Positions 35,201-46,666 of a stretch of 64,000 nt of DNA are shown one piece after another. The stretch is from Agrypnia vestita. Lineage: Eukaryota > Arthropoda > Insecta > Trichoptera > Phryganeidae. Position 1 is the first letter of the stretch; every line of letters starts with the position of its first letter. The position numbers and the translations under genes were made by a program. The notes under the pieces were generated by a model. That model was not told the DNA's origin, did no database searches, and was given only the letters and a program-made list of their open reading frames with translations. The DNA lies in contig JADDOH010000500.1 in the NCBI GenBank assembly GCA_016648135.1, forward strand, positions 18,293 through 82,292, given 5' to 3'.

Positions 35201-35879
35201 ATATACAATTCGAAACACGTCTTTATAAGAACTTGATAGGAACAAATCGTGTTTTCAACGATTGCCTAATGATACGCAATACAAACATGTAACGAGTTCA
35301 AATAAACCACACATTCATGTTTTAATAAAATAAATATAAAATCCAGATGCATTTTTAAAATATATTGTTAGTAGGAAACTTCTCGCACGATTTGAATTTA
35401 TATCACTCTGACAATCGAGATATTAAAACCACATAAATGAATTATCCCCAAAATAATACAGATCATATAGAAATCCGTGTATTCAATCGCCAGTATAGAT
35501 AACAAAGCATTCTTTTGCATAAGGATACATCCGCCCTGAAGAATCTCTCGTACATTCCGAACCTCGCGACATTGAATATACATAATTATTCTGAATTTTA
35601 AATCCCACAAACAAACACGAAACACCCTTCGTCAGTAAAGTATTCCATTTTAAAGCCTTTATATCTTTGGTAATATATGAATATCAAATTTAAATGATTT
35701 TTCATATGAACAGCGACAGAATTATATATTTCATAAGCGTTATGCAATAATTCACCCGCTGGAATTATCACAGTCGCCATATTACGATTTCTTGTATATT
35801 GAATCTGAAGCGCGTATAGTAATAATTATCCCTAGGCCCAAAATACGTAACAAAACAATCCACAACATGTATCAATAAT
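35201..35879. other. unique sequence between tandem repeats and LTR
   Basis: If the LTR at 35880 belongs to a minus-strand element, this is the leader directly downstream of it. No typical tRNA primer-binding sequence is visible next to the LTR, and the frames on the minus strand (35398-35625, 35598-35780) are short and unrecognised. Confidence 0.35.
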
Positions 35880-36403
35880 TGTTACGATCCAGAAAGTTCT
35901 AAATTGAATACACGAAAAAGGCAATAGAAATAAATAATATTGAAAATGCTTAGCTGTATCGTCGAGTGTTGCTGCCTCTGTGACTCACTGATGGTATTTC
36001 GGTCCTCTCTCCACAAGAGCCTCCGGCCAACGTTGATGCTGAAGAAAGAAGGACGATCCTCGAATTTGTATGGCTTATATAGTCTAAATTCCTCGCCATT
36101 CTTGACTCCAACCGACGTGTAAAGGTAAAGTCTAACTCTCCGAAAGCCTCTGATTGGCCGAATTTGTTCCGCGGACAACCGTTCCTGATTGGCTCGCTTC
36201 ATCAGAATCATATAACATAAAGCCCGCTTTACACGCCCGCGTGCAGAAATAATAACGCTCGCCCGCACCTACTTATCCGGCAGATATTTAATTATAGAGT
36301 ATTTAACGGTTTGTGAAGCTTCTCTTTACTATAAACTTTAGCAGATAGATATTTTCGTATAATTTTTCAGCAATGTCTATTTGAATAGGCCAATATCGTT
36401 ACA
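35880..36403 (-). mobile_element. LTR with TATA and two CCAAT boxes
   Basis: The block runs from TGTTACGAT (35880) to ATCGTTACA (36403), so on the minus strand it is a 524-bp TG...CA sequence with matching 9-bp inverted ends (one mismatch). Minus-strand promoter signs are in order: CCAAT at 36192-36188 and 36157-36153, then TATATAAG at 36081-36074. A 128-codon frame covers it but crosses the promoter and is unlikely to be a protein. No target duplication, and no second copy in the window. Confidence 0.6.
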
Positions 36404-36521
36404 GTATCTTTATATAAACATGATAAAACACTAAATAATATTAACAATACTAATACAAAAAGTCATAAGAAAATAAAATACGTAAGCAATAGATAACTAT
36501 AGAAACACTAACATGATAGTA

Positions 36522-36663
36522 GGTACATGATACTCTTAATAATAAAATATTTTAAATGAAGATTATGCCTATTATCCCAATTACAAGTGTCTTCGGCACG
36601 TTTTAGTGATAAGTATTTTTACATTTATGTATATTTTACATGTACATTTATGTGTATTACATA
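36522..36663 (-). repeat. dispersed repeat, partner of 13430-13572
   Basis: Inverted copy of the repeat at 13430, with cgtgccgaagacacttgtaa and ggataataggcataa (minus strand). Confidence 0.6.
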
Positions 36664-37139
36664 TTTAGTATTTGAATCTAGTGTGATCATATAAAAAAAT
36701 GTAAATAAATAATTGATTGAAAAAATGGAAAAAAAATTACAATAAAAATACAAAGAATAACCGGATAAATGTAATTATACATACAGAAAAATTATACAAT
36801 AAAAGATGGGTATATTTGTCTTTTAAATGTCTGGTTTATGGGCATTAAATATACAAATGAACTGTGTTGATTACCTAGGCCTAGGCAATGCAGTCTATTA
36901 TGTATAGGTGAATTCATACTAGATTTATTGGTGATGAGTTTTTGATGACAATGACGCAATCTCTAAACTATATAACCTTATAGGTAATTTTATGCCTTTA
37001 ACATAAAAAATATGGTTCAAAAAATGGTTTTTAGACGTTTCTTTTTCGATTTTTTTATTTTTTTACTTGTTTATTTTTTTTTAAATTCCATATTTTTTGT
37101 TATATGGACTTATTACGTTTAAAACATATTTCAATACAT

Positions 37140-37440
37140 AATTATTAGTAATTTAAAAGCTTCTCATGGTTTTCTTTTTCCACTGTAACTTTTAAATGTA
37201 TTTTGTATTGTTTTCGGTAGGGTGTCAAAGATTTAAAGTCCATTGTTTAAAATCAAACAATTTTGTGAAATGTTTTTCTTCTGAAATCATATACTGTCGC
37301 CGCCTCTTGTATTGTATGAATGAAAATTTTTATTTAGTTTCATTTTGTTATTATAAATGTTTGGGCAATAATCTATGTCTGATTTTAAATATTTTTACCA
37401 AAACAATATATTTTATTCTTTGATCTCATTTAAAATTTTT
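37140..37440 (-). pseudogene. probable LINE C-terminal remnant
   Basis: Aligns with 38330-38590: both carry cttctgaa(a/g)tc followed by a gtcgcc(g/t)cctcttgta-like block, then attttaaatattt and ttattctttgat. Minus-strand reading suggests the TR.RDNI...F...KI.YN type end of CR1/Jockey-like LINE proteins, but it is heavily broken. Family uncertain. Confidence 0.4.
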
Positions 37441-37734
37441 GTTATTTTTTTCTTCTATTGCATTTCAATATTATACGCATTGCTTTATTTCCTTCTATGC
37501 TTAGTTTCTTTAACATTCCTACGTTGCTTATAAATAATATGTTGGAACAATAAATAATTCATGTGCGGGAGAATCATAGTATTAGGTATATATTAATACA
37601 CTTGTATTTTTAGTTATATACTTTCACAGTTTTTTTGCAATTTTCTTCACAAAATATTCTTTTTTTTGTTTTTTGGCACTGGCAAGTTTTTTGCCTACAC
37701 TTATTCCGGTGATAGCAAATTTTACAGCCGATAG

Positions 37735-37865
37735 CTGATTTGTGCTCAGTTTGGTTTTCCATTTCACCATGAATAGACTAACGCTAGAACGACGCAAGGA
37801 AATTGTGCCAGTTTATTTCGAAAATGGTGAAAATACGGCATGAAATTATCTTTTCAACGAAGAAA
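37735..37865 (+). pseudogene. N-terminal scrap of a Tc1/mariner-like transposase
   Basis: ATG at 37769 opens MNRLTLERRKEIVPVYFEN, which resembles the N-terminal recognition helix region of a Tc1/mariner-superfamily transposase (MNRLTLEQR...IV type). The frame stops soon after and no catalytic part follows. Recognition is from the short motif only. Confidence 0.45.
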
Positions 37866-38229
37866 ATGTCATGGCTATTACCAGAATTATTATTATAAGT
37901 TTTATTTTATTTTAAAGTTCCTCTAAAAAACACCCTTTATAAAGTCTTCAAACAATAAGTGCTCCCAGTACGGAATTGAGACGTGGACACTCAATGTCAA
38001 TATCATAGAACAATAAAAATGGCGTTCCTTGAAATATATCTGAGAGAGATCGCATACCAAATGGGGAATATAGAAACAAAACTGCCACTATTCAATTGAC
38101 AAAATTGAGATTAACGTACATGTGTAACTTTTTTTAAATTTACTCAACAATTTTTAATTACATAATTATTTTATTTTAGGTTATTTATTTATCTTAATTA
38201 TTTACTTCCACACATAATGTTGTGTGGGC

Positions 38230-38590
38230 TAAATACATGATTTCATTTAAACATATTGCACTCCAACTAGTCATTTAAAAGTTTTTATAGTAAAATTTTT
38301 GCAATCCTGTTTAAACCTTCTATGTTTACTGTGTTTTGAATTATTTTTTTGGCAGGCTATCGAATATTTTCAAACCTTTGTCAGACAATTTTTCTTTTTC
38401 TTCTGAAGTCTTATGTTGTCGCCTCCTCTTTTATTATGAGAATTAAATTCTCTGTTCAGCTTCTACCTGTTATCAAAGTATTTGGATAATAATCGGTGTC
38501 TAATTTTAAATATTTGCACCAATGCATTATACATACTTTATTCTTTGATTTACTGTTTCTAATCCTAGGTGTCCAACATTTTTGTTAATT
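38230..38590 (-). pseudogene. probable LINE C-terminal remnant
   Basis: Second, diverged copy of the sequence at 37140. On the minus strand REFNSHNKRGGDNIRL and later RRFKQDCKNF fit the C-terminal end of CR1/Jockey-like reverse-transcriptase proteins. Interrupted by stops. Confidence 0.45.
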
Positions 38591-38797
38591 TTTATATTGT
38601 GCCAGATCCACAAGACATTTTGCTAGATGTTTGTCTGCACACATGTACAGTCAAATACATGTGATTACCAACAAATTGATTAGAAATAACGCGGTGGAAA
38701 CGGAGTATAGAACAAAAACTTGGGTGCGGAGCTCGCAGCGCCGGCAGTACACGTGCTGGCGAGCGCTGCCATCTCCCAGTGCTAGCTTATCATCCGT

Positions 38798-39476
38798 ATT
38801 CTGAAAATAACAATGTCTGGATCTTTAAGATCTTTATCCCAACACTTAATAGACGATAATAAAAATTAAAAATGTCCTGAGCGGATTTTGTAATTCTACG
38901 GCTCAAATAAAAGGTGATATAAGAAAGATTGTTTCTTACAAACGTATTAATTTCTTCATCCATAGCGTCCAGATGAAATATCATGGCTAAACTTGTAATG
39001 ACCACGTTCGGCGTTACCGCGAATTCAAATTTTCCCATCTTGACATTTGACAGATAACAATTTACATCTTTCTCCTTCCCTCTATATCTATCTCATGTAG
39101 AAAATTATAGAAACAAACACCGACGTAAAGCTATGTATCGTTTATTTTTAATTTTTATTATCGTCTATTAAGTGTTGGGATAAAGATCTTAAAGATCCAG
39201 ACATATCTGTCAAAAAATGTCAAGATGGGAAGATTTGAATATGCGGTAACACCGAACGCGGTCATGACAAGTTTAGCCATGATATTTCATCTGGACGCTG
39301 TGGATGAAGAAATTAATACGTTTTGTAAGAAACAATCTTTCTTATATCATCTTTTAATACAGTGTATTTGAGCCGTAGAATCACAAAATCCGCTCTGGAC
39401 ATTTTTAATTTTTATTATCGTCTATTAAGTGCTGGGATAAAGATCTTAAAGATCCAGACATTGTTATTTTCAGAAT
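38798..39476. mobile_element. large inverted repeat with coding-like arms
   Basis: attctgaaaataacaatgtc (38798) returns inverted at 39457-39476, and the arms match for about 250 bp each (38798-39049 and 39205-39476). A third piece, the outer ~60 bp, is repeated inside at 39146-39205. Each arm reads M(G)(K/R)FE(F/Y)AVTPN, then TSLAMIFHLDA, open for 82 codons in the left arm and frameshifted in the right. No known domain. It may be a rearranged non-autonomous transposon. Confidence 0.65.
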
Positions 39477-40130
39477 CGGGTAGTACGTTCAGCGGCACTG
39501 ACGACACAAAATTGAAAAAAACTTCATTAGGTACTTCTTTATTCCTCCTTTCATCTTGTTTCGACGTTATCAGTATTTCAAAAGTTTACCATCGGCTCTA
39601 CATTTTCCTTCGTATTCGATGACATTTATGACATATGATGACATTTACCTATGTGTCTCCCGCATGCCGCATGTCCACCAGCGGTATGTTTCGCATTAAT
39701 CTATCGTGAAAAACGGGATCTCTCACGCCATTTTAAATTTTTACTTTCTCCGTGGAGAATGTGATAGATTTAAATAAAATTACGGGAAGAGTATTAGTAT
39801 TTTTATTTGTAGACGGACGACATAATTTCAACATTCTTATTCATAACGAGACACGGGCAACTTGTTTGAATGCGCGAATTGAACGGAAGAATTATTCAGA
39901 TGTGATCACCAAACAATGGGCCAAATAATCAGGCGACCGTGGCGCGCTCCTATCCCAGACAATACATATTATTACCTCCAGTCTGGACCAATTGCTGTGA
40001 TTTGTTTTATTTTTTTAGCAGCCCAGAGGTAGAAAAATCGCGGCTGCCGAGCCGAATGCGCTACTCTTCAAGTACGTAAGTATGGCTTTTTTAAAGAATT
40101 GGGCCTGAAAATATTGTTTGGTATACTTTG
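39477..40130. other. unassigned, GC-richer region left of the telomeric tract
   Basis: Nothing repeated within the window apart from the end of the inverted repeat. Moderately GC-rich (for example 39930-40080). No supportable frame. Confidence 0.3.
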
Positions 40131-40195
40131 TTAGGTTAGGTTAGGTTAGGTTAGGTTAGGTTAGGTTAGGTTAGGTTAGGTTAGGTTAGGTTAGG
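40131..40195 (+). repeat. interstitial telomeric repeat (TTAGG)13
   Basis: Thirteen perfect TTAGG units, the ancestral insect telomere motif, embedded in ordinary sequence on both sides. The perfect array argues for a recent origin (telomerase-mediated break repair or slippage). No telomere-specific retrotransposon sequence was recognised next to it. Confidence 0.97.
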
Positions 40196-40374
40196 TCCCA
40201 AAAAATAAGAGGTCTGCGTTCACCAATTCACTCTGCAGAAGAGATGTGAAATACGTGGGTTCAATTTTCACAATCCATACTTACTTGTGCCGAGTGACTT
40301 ACTCCAAATTCCCATGATATTATGTATTATTAAGTGTCATGAGGTGTATCGAATAACATTCAATGCTTTATTTC

Positions 40375-40600
40375 ATAATTTATTATATTTTTATGGCAAA
40401 AAGATATGAAGCAACACGTACAGAGAATGATTACAACAAGAATTCCATACATGGATTTACATGGTGTACCGGATGGACAGCATCCATCAGGGAGGCCATC
40501 AAAGCGATGAAGAGAAGCTGGAATTCAGCATCATTACTAGAGGAAACTCCTGCACAAAAAACCCTTGGGTCTAAATATAGTTGAAGAAGAACAAAGATAA
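40375..40600 (+). pseudogene. LINE C-terminal scrap
   Basis: One frame reads HVQRMITTRIPYMDLHG then GQHPSGRPSKR, the familiar GHVxRM...GRRxRGRPxxRW end of LINE reverse-transcriptase proteins, and later LGLNIVEEEQR before a stop. Another frame (40363-40584) is open by chance. Confidence 0.6.
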
Positions 40601-40619
40601 ACCCTTGTTAGTAATTAAT

Positions 40620-41290
40620 ATGTCTATAAGTCTGTCTGTCTATTTTCTATATAAATCTATATCGTTTGAGCGATCTAACCCATATTTTGCATACTTATTC
40701 GTAAAAACCCGTCGGGTAACATACAATATGTGAAATTTCCTTGTCCCCCTTACCTCATTCCCTCCGCCGAGATATTTTTTCAATACAAATCAACACCGTT
40801 TGACTAATCTGACCCAATTTTTGCAAACTTATTCTTTAGGACTCTGGGGGTATCATAAGCAACGTTTTTTCTTCCCTCTTTACCTCTCCCCCTCCCCCTC
40901 CCGCTGATATATTTTCCATGCAAATCTGTACCGTTCCACCAATCTGGCCCGAATTTTGCACACTTGTTCTTTAGTATATTCTCCCCTGGTATATTCTTTA
41001 TACAAATATATGACGAAAAACATAGATCACTTTTCCATCTCCCCTTTACTCCACCATTTCCCCTGGTATATTCTCTATACAAATCTACACAATTTAACAG
41101 ATCTGACAAAATTTGTGCGTGCTTATCCATTAGAACCTAGCGGAAAACATAGGTGACATTTACCTCCTCTCCCTTATCCCTCCCCCTCCTCTTGATATAT
41201 TTTTCATACATATTTCTACCATTTGACAAATTTTGCAAACATATTCTTAGGACCCGGCGGAAAACGTAAGCTACATTCCCCCCTTGGACA
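40620..41290 (-). repeat. ~130-bp tandem repeat, about five copies
   Basis: Repeats of atatttt..ata/caaatct/gaccaatctg../gcaaacttattctttag recur at about 40692, 40825, 40960, 41118 and 41237, and gtctgtctgtctatt is at the left end. Read on the minus strand it is the same family as 59993-60780 (dispersed, opposite orientation). The open frames here follow the repeat. Confidence 0.85.
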
Positions 41291-41439
41291 TCCCATCCAT
41301 CCCAGCCTAGATTTAATAGAAACATTGTTTTTATTAGAGGCTTTGCAAAACAGTGGAATCTTTTTTTCCCCCCACAAACTGACGCGTACAAAGTACGCCG
41401 CGTACGAACAGTAAGTTACTAATATGATATAACAAAAGA

Positions 41440-41695
41440 AAATATATGAGGCGAATGTTGAAGGCAACAGGAATAGAGGGCGTCCGCGAAAGACCTGGCA
41501 CGATCAGGTACTACAAGTATTTGAGGATGGCCCTGTTAAAAGCCGCAACAATCGTAGAACGTGTATGAGAAGATGTATGAATGTGGCCGAAGCAAAAGTG
41601 GTGTGCCAGGATAGAAGAGTGTGGCGTTCAATCCTCTCTGCCTACCCCTGCAGGGAAACGGCGTGATGGTTAGTTAGTTAGTTAGTTATAACAAA
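41440..41695 (+). pseudogene. RTE-like LINE 3' end with GTTA tail
   Basis: EGNRNRGRPRKTWHDQV (from 41460), then RRTCMRRCMNVAEAKVV and RRVWRSILSAYPCRETA and a stop, followed by gatggttagttagttagtta. Same protein end and tail as 3732-4252, here on the plus strand and without obvious frameshift over about 75 codons. Confidence 0.8.
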
Positions 41696-41749
41696 AGATT
41701 GGGTCTTCGTTTTAACTCAACAGATTCGATGTGGAAGATGATATTGTTT

Positions 41750-41930
41750 TTTCACATTTCCTCATTCTTGCACCACAGAGACAGCGAAGACGTTTTGTGT
41801 GGTCGCCTTGTCGCACCGCTTCAGCATTAAAATAAAGCCAAACTGGGTGGCAAAAGTGTAGGGCCGATATGGGAGCTATTGCTCATGAAACGGCCTTAGG
41901 TATGCGGTGGTCTCTCTTTGCTGTTTTAAA
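41750..41930 (-). pseudogene. dispersed coding remnant, shared with 57720-57880
   Basis: Minus-strand reading gives AIAPISALHFCHPVWLYFNA and then AVRQGDHTKRLRC. At 57790-57860 the same protein reads APVSALYFRKSDWHF. Two independent copies diverging at synonymous and other sites point to a transposon-encoded protein; I do not know the family. Confidence 0.5.
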
Positions 41931-42512
41931 AATGTATTTCAGCTCTACCTTATTTGGATCTTCTGGCTCCTATACGCACTCCATGTTCGATTTTCGGGTT
42001 ATGTTGCTATCAACCGCATTAATAGTAACAACGAGATTGTTACCAGATGGTTATTCTTTTTTCTGGAATTTTTCCTCTGTATGTCTTTGTTTTCAAATTG
42101 TTGTTTCTCTGTTAAATGTCAAATAAATAAAGTAATAATTTTTCTGTACATCCTTTTGTATAACAACACACACGCGTACAATTGAAGTTCAACATTCGCA
42201 TATTTGGACTACCCTTATACAGTATCACCGCGCATTAGATATGTTTATGACGGGAAGGACAAATGACTGGGAGTATTGTAAGATACAGCGCCGCAGCCTC
42301 TGCGAGACTCTAACAATGAAGTCGTCACGGCTGGCTGTCTCGGCTCTGTGGGGGTGAGGGTGGTAAGCTTGGCGAGGGGGAGCTCAAGAGTTCCTGACAT
42401 GATACAAAAAAAATACCAATTGGATCGTCTTATGTTGCACATTCCGGCATATTTACTTTGAAATATTAAAAAGTCTTATTTATCAATCAATTAGAAAGAC
42501 AAAAAATATTTA

Positions 42513-42560
42513 GCTGCTACCGGTACTCAAACCAACCAACGTTTCGTATCAATGTGTCGA
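42513..42560 (-). repeat. tRNA-like fragment
   Basis: gctgctaccggtactcaaacc is the 3' T-arm and acceptor part of the tRNA-like family at 1557. The remainder is degraded. Confidence 0.35.
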
Positions 42561-43170
42561 AAAAATTAAAATAAATCAATTGATTAAATTCTGGCGTCCT
42601 CTAGCGGCAGATATAAAGTAATTTTCAACCGTTATTGCTTTCCCAACGTAAATTAGCGTGCGGCGACTTTGGAACTAAGACCCGCCCCGCCCGCACCGGC
42701 GGTAACCCCTCGCCCTGTCATTCAGTTCATTTTCGTATTTGAGCGCGAGCTGTGACATCTTGATTTCCAATATGCACTGAATTATTAACAAAACATTCCG
42801 GGATGGTGCAAGAACAATTGCCAATGAAGTAATAAAGTTTTGCGAAGCTGAAAGCAAATAATGGACCGATATTACCATTTGATAGGTTGATAGATAGAGC
42901 GGCCGCCATTACTGGTCTGTTTCTTTAGTGTTGCCCGACCAAATTTCTATTAAAGGCTCCCACACCGATCACCGGACATTCTGTACAATATGTATTGTGT
43001 AATAAATTTACATCCTGGAAACTTCTGTTACGCGACAGGGACGCCCTCCGTCTATAGTGTGCCGCATTACAAAAATTGAATTGCTTAAAAATGGATAATA
43101 TATGTTAATCAATTAATAATAAAAAATGAGACTTACAGATAAGGTCGATATATTGACGGAAAGGTACGAG
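42561..43170. other. unassigned; GC-rich patch
   Basis: A GC-rich patch (42660-42720, cccgccccgcccgcaccgg) and the following 200 bp are not repeated here. Possibly host regulatory DNA. Confidence 0.25.
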
Positions 43171-43171
43171 G

Positions 43172-43245
43172 CTGATATGGCGTAATGGTAACGCACCTTC
43201 CCGTGTTAGATAGAGGATCCGGGTTCAAGTCCCGGTAGCAGCCAA
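43172..43245 (+). repeat. tRNA-like sequence (SINE head or tRNA pseudogene)
   Basis: Acceptor GGCTGAT pairs with AGCAGCC at six of seven positions. A box TGGCGTAATGGTA and T arm CCGGG-ttcaagt-CCCGG are intact. The anticodon region is about 4 nt too long for a standard loop, so a functional tRNA is unlikely. Flanks resemble those of the copy at 1557. Confidence 0.5.
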
Positions 43246-44017
43246 ATATATTTCGTTGATTTGATTTTTCTGTATGTCTTTTTAATTGATTAATAAATTT
43301 GGTTTTAAAATTTACAGAACTTTGTTCAGAGATTGCAACTTCACAATAAGAATGTGTTCTTCAATATAATTTGAAGACTTGTTTTAAACTATAGACCACT
43401 AAATATCAGTTGCGTGCAGTGAGAACTAGAAACATGACTTTTTTCCTAAGCATGTATTTTGAAAAGAAACCAAAATAAAGATATGTCTCGCAATATTTAT
43501 CACAATAGTTAACGTATTATTCAGATTTTAATATTTCATAATATTCTACAAGATAAATACTTAATTTTGTTTTTTTTTTTTAAATACATGTTTAAATAAA
43601 AAATGCTCCTTGGTTCTCACTGCACACCCTGCTAAATATAAAATACATTGCTAATACAAATTTATTGGTACACAGTTTGGTTCCACAGCTAGTTTTATAA
43701 CGTTCGACTTTTTTTTTAAATTTCTACTAGATTTTAAATTTTGAATCAAATATGAAAAAAAGGTAAAAATAAATACTCTTATAAAGCATAATATGATAGC
43801 AAATGAGTCGCGTTTTATTACAAAAAGACTTTTTTTCCTTGAGAGACTCAGTGTTTAAAGAAATTTTTTAAACAATTAGTAAATAACGTCTATTGTAAAA
43901 AAAACGTAATCTAAGGGGGTTAAACTGTAGTTATTCAAGGAGAATGAAACAGCTTTGGATGCCAATCGCGCTAATGATTATTACAACACATATACGAAAC
44001 AGGTTATAAAATTTAAA

Positions 44018-44231
44018 TATATACAACCTCTAAAAATTTAATAGACGTGGTAAGAATACCGTGATAGAAATCATGGGTGGAAATGGTGAAACTTACATTG
44101 TGTAAAGTGATCACCAAGTCAGGTGTACGATAGGTCGTAAGCCCTAAGAACATTTAAAGACTTCTATACCTACTTTCCTATAAAAAATATAATTTCGTCT
44201 CCGTGAGACATCTTTAATATTTCTTGATTAC
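44018..44231. mobile_element. MITE right half
   Basis: gtaaagtgatcaccaagtca, gataggtcgtaagccctaag and the end ttcgtctccgtgagacatct match the right half of the MITE at 20080. Confidence 0.6.
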
Positions 44232-44751
44232 ACTGAAAAATAAAAATAAATAAAATAAAATAAATAAATTTAAAAAAAATTTAAAAATCTGTGACAAAAT
44301 CCAGTACTGTGTTCTGAAAAATTTGGACAAACTCAAAATATTCTAAAATACGTGTTATAATTACTCACTAGGGATATAATTATGCAAGAATGAATAGTTT
44401 AACTTTATTATAAATGTCTTAAATATATGAGGGGCTAAGTTCATAACTGTAAATTTATTCTGTGTTTTTAACCCGTAAGCAAGACTGGCAGAAGGGTTGA
44501 TGACATTAAAGTGCTACGAAGGTTTATAATGATTAGATAATAAAATTATGTTTATGTTTATTTTCTTCCATATTTATTTTAAATAAAAATATACAGTAGG
44601 TATATACCTATTCCATTGAAACAGATTTATATCAAATAATGTAACTGATGTTATTATAATATGGGGCGATTCATAAGTTATTTACTCTTTAAAAAATTTA
44701 TATTGTTTTATTTGTTTTAATCTATTTATATTTGATTAATTACATCTACAT

Positions 44752-44778
44752 GTTTCCGGAAAACCTTTCCATCTTCAG
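44752..44778 (-). ncRNA. hammerhead-ribozyme-like core downstream of Penelope-like element
   Basis: Minus strand: CTGAAGA (44778-44772), stem II GGAAA/TTTCC with a T-G pair below it, then GAAAC (44756-44752) and ATGT. It lies about 200-300 bp past the end of the Penelope-like coding region on the same strand, where hammerheads are known in this class. Confidence 0.55.
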
Positions 44779-44899
44779 GGTGTTTTATACATATGTCAAA
44801 ATATCAAAATGAATGATGTCTTTTGTTTTGGTTTTCTAAATTATTTAAAATATATACATTTAAATTATTAGGTATTGCTGAAGTTCTTGACTACACAAA

Positions 44900-45965
44900 A
44901 TTATTGAAAAAATTTTAGAATTGGACTAGTAGTTGGACTAATATTTTGTTTACTTTTACATGCTTTACTTATTTTTAATTATTTTAAATAATTCAATTTC
45001 AGCCAAAAATTATTTATGTGTAAAATAGAAAATCCTAAATCTTTATCAAAACCGTGATCATTTTCTAATAAATGATTTGCGAATTCAGAAAAACCATGTT
45101 TTTTCAGACATCTTAAATGCTCTTTGACTCTTATATTAATATTACGGCCATAAAATATTATAAAATATTAAACGCTGTACAATTTTTGCACGAAACTTTA
45201 TAAATACCTGAATTGTTAAATATATTATCTTTATCTTGTAAATTTATGAGAAGTTTCCCTATATTATGATTTGTATAAAATGCAGGTCAACGTGAAAATT
45301 TGATTCGAAAATGTATTAATATATAAAATTGTTTTCCAATAATCATTATTATTATTTATATTTTATGTATCTGTGAATTGTACAAAAGTTGGTTAGTTAT
45401 ATTTTCTTTAATTTATTTTTTATAATTTCATCAACTAATTCTGTACTGTATCCATTATTAAATGCGATTTGTTTTATTGTATTTAATTCAATTTGAAAAT
45501 TAAAGCGAAACAGAGGTACATTGACAAGACGATATATCATTGAATGAAAACCCGAGTGTTAATGTGATATTATATATAATAGCGTCAGTAAAGGTTGGTA
45601 GTCTGTAAATTTTAAATTCGATTTTATTATTATTTTTAAAAAGTTTTAGATCTAAAAAATTAAGTGTCGAATTATTTTCTATTTCTAAGGTAAACTTTAT
45701 GTTATTATGAAATGAATTGATTAGTTGTAAAAATGATGTTAGTTGACATTCTCATCCTATCCAAATACATAATATATCATCAACGTACCTTCTCCATAAC
45801 AAAATATTTTGTTAACAAAAGTGAATCACAATTAAAAAAAAAATCTAAATTAACTACAAAAATATCTGCAATTAATGGACTCGTGGGTAAATTGTATATA
45901 ATTTTGGTTCGTACAGAGATGCAACAAGCTCGAGATGGTTCTAGTAAATAGGCGACTTACCATCG
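44900..45965 (-). pseudogene. Penelope-like element: reverse transcriptase and GIY-YIG remnant
   Basis: Ordered minus-strand pieces of one polyprotein. TSPLIADIFVVNLDFF (about 45880-45830) corresponds to the conserved SPLIADIF block. LWRRYVDDILCIW contains the catalytic YVDD (45787-45776). NNIKFTLEIENN and LNFLDLKLFKNNNKIEF follow, then IYRLPTFTDA, MIYRLVNVPLFRFNF, and the GIY-YIG endonuclease part SGIYKVSCKNC (about 45212-45180) with EHLRCLKKHG and FANHLLENDHGF. The YIG segment is lost. In this class the GIY-YIG nuclease makes the nick used for target-primed reverse transcription. Frameshifts and stops break it throughout, so it is dead; 5' part missing. Confidence 0.85.
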
Positions 45966-46009
45966 ATGAAATAGGTCGTCTTTGAACATCGTGGGTACTA
46001 GGATAGCTC

Positions 46010-46130
46010 TCATAGACCTAGATATGCAGAAAGCGGTGCAAAAGTGGCTTTGCGATCAATCGAAAACCTTCTAGACGGCTGGACTAAGTGCATTGACAAA
46101 AGAGGTGACTGTAGAAAATGAAATACAGAT
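46010..46130 (+). pseudogene. C-terminal scrap of a mariner-like transposase
   Basis: DLDMQKAVQKWLCDQSKTF followed, after a frame change, by DGWTKCIDKRGDC resembles the closing segment of mariner-superfamily transposases (W..Q.KTFY..GI..L..RW.KCI...GDY). Too short to assign further. It abuts the Penelope-like remnant. Confidence 0.45.
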
Positions 46131-46666
46131 TGAACTCCAAATTTTGCGTAAATAAATTGTGGAACGAAATGCAACGATAATTTTTGACTTGCTCTTGTAA
46201 CAAAGAAAAATAAAAAAAAAACATTCTGTAACTGCTCATGAACTAGTTGGTGTAAAATATCTATTAGCATGGTGTTGCATAAAGCGGAATTTTAAACAGA
46301 CTACGGCAAATTTTACTGTATCTGTATATTGCTGATGCTCTAAAATGTAGACCTTCTTCGAATCGCCTCACTAGTTAGTCTACGCGATTGAAATATGCTT
46401 TTCTTCTTTGTATGACGTAATATGAAGCGATATTTGTCGGGCGCAAACATTCCAGTGACTTTTGAAATATAAAAGTGTTTTAAATTAGGTATTTCAAAAT
46501 AAAGTTAATGTTTTGCTAAACTGCTGTGCTGTTTTTTTTATTATTTACGGGAAACTAACAGTATAAATAAAATCAAATTGCACATAAATATTAAATAATA
46601 TAGAGACCATCTTAGTTAAAGGTTAAAAGGGAATCAGGAATGGGGAAAAAGGACAGAACCACATAG

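Noticed and set aside
35882..36268. 128-codon minus-strand open frame
   Set aside because: It runs across the CCAAT and TATA boxes and transcription start of an LTR; a protein there is implausible.
43172..43245. Functional tRNA gene
   Set aside because: The anticodon arm is about 4 nt too long and similar tRNA-like blocks recur at 1557 and 17714 with shared flanks; SINE head or pseudogene is more likely.
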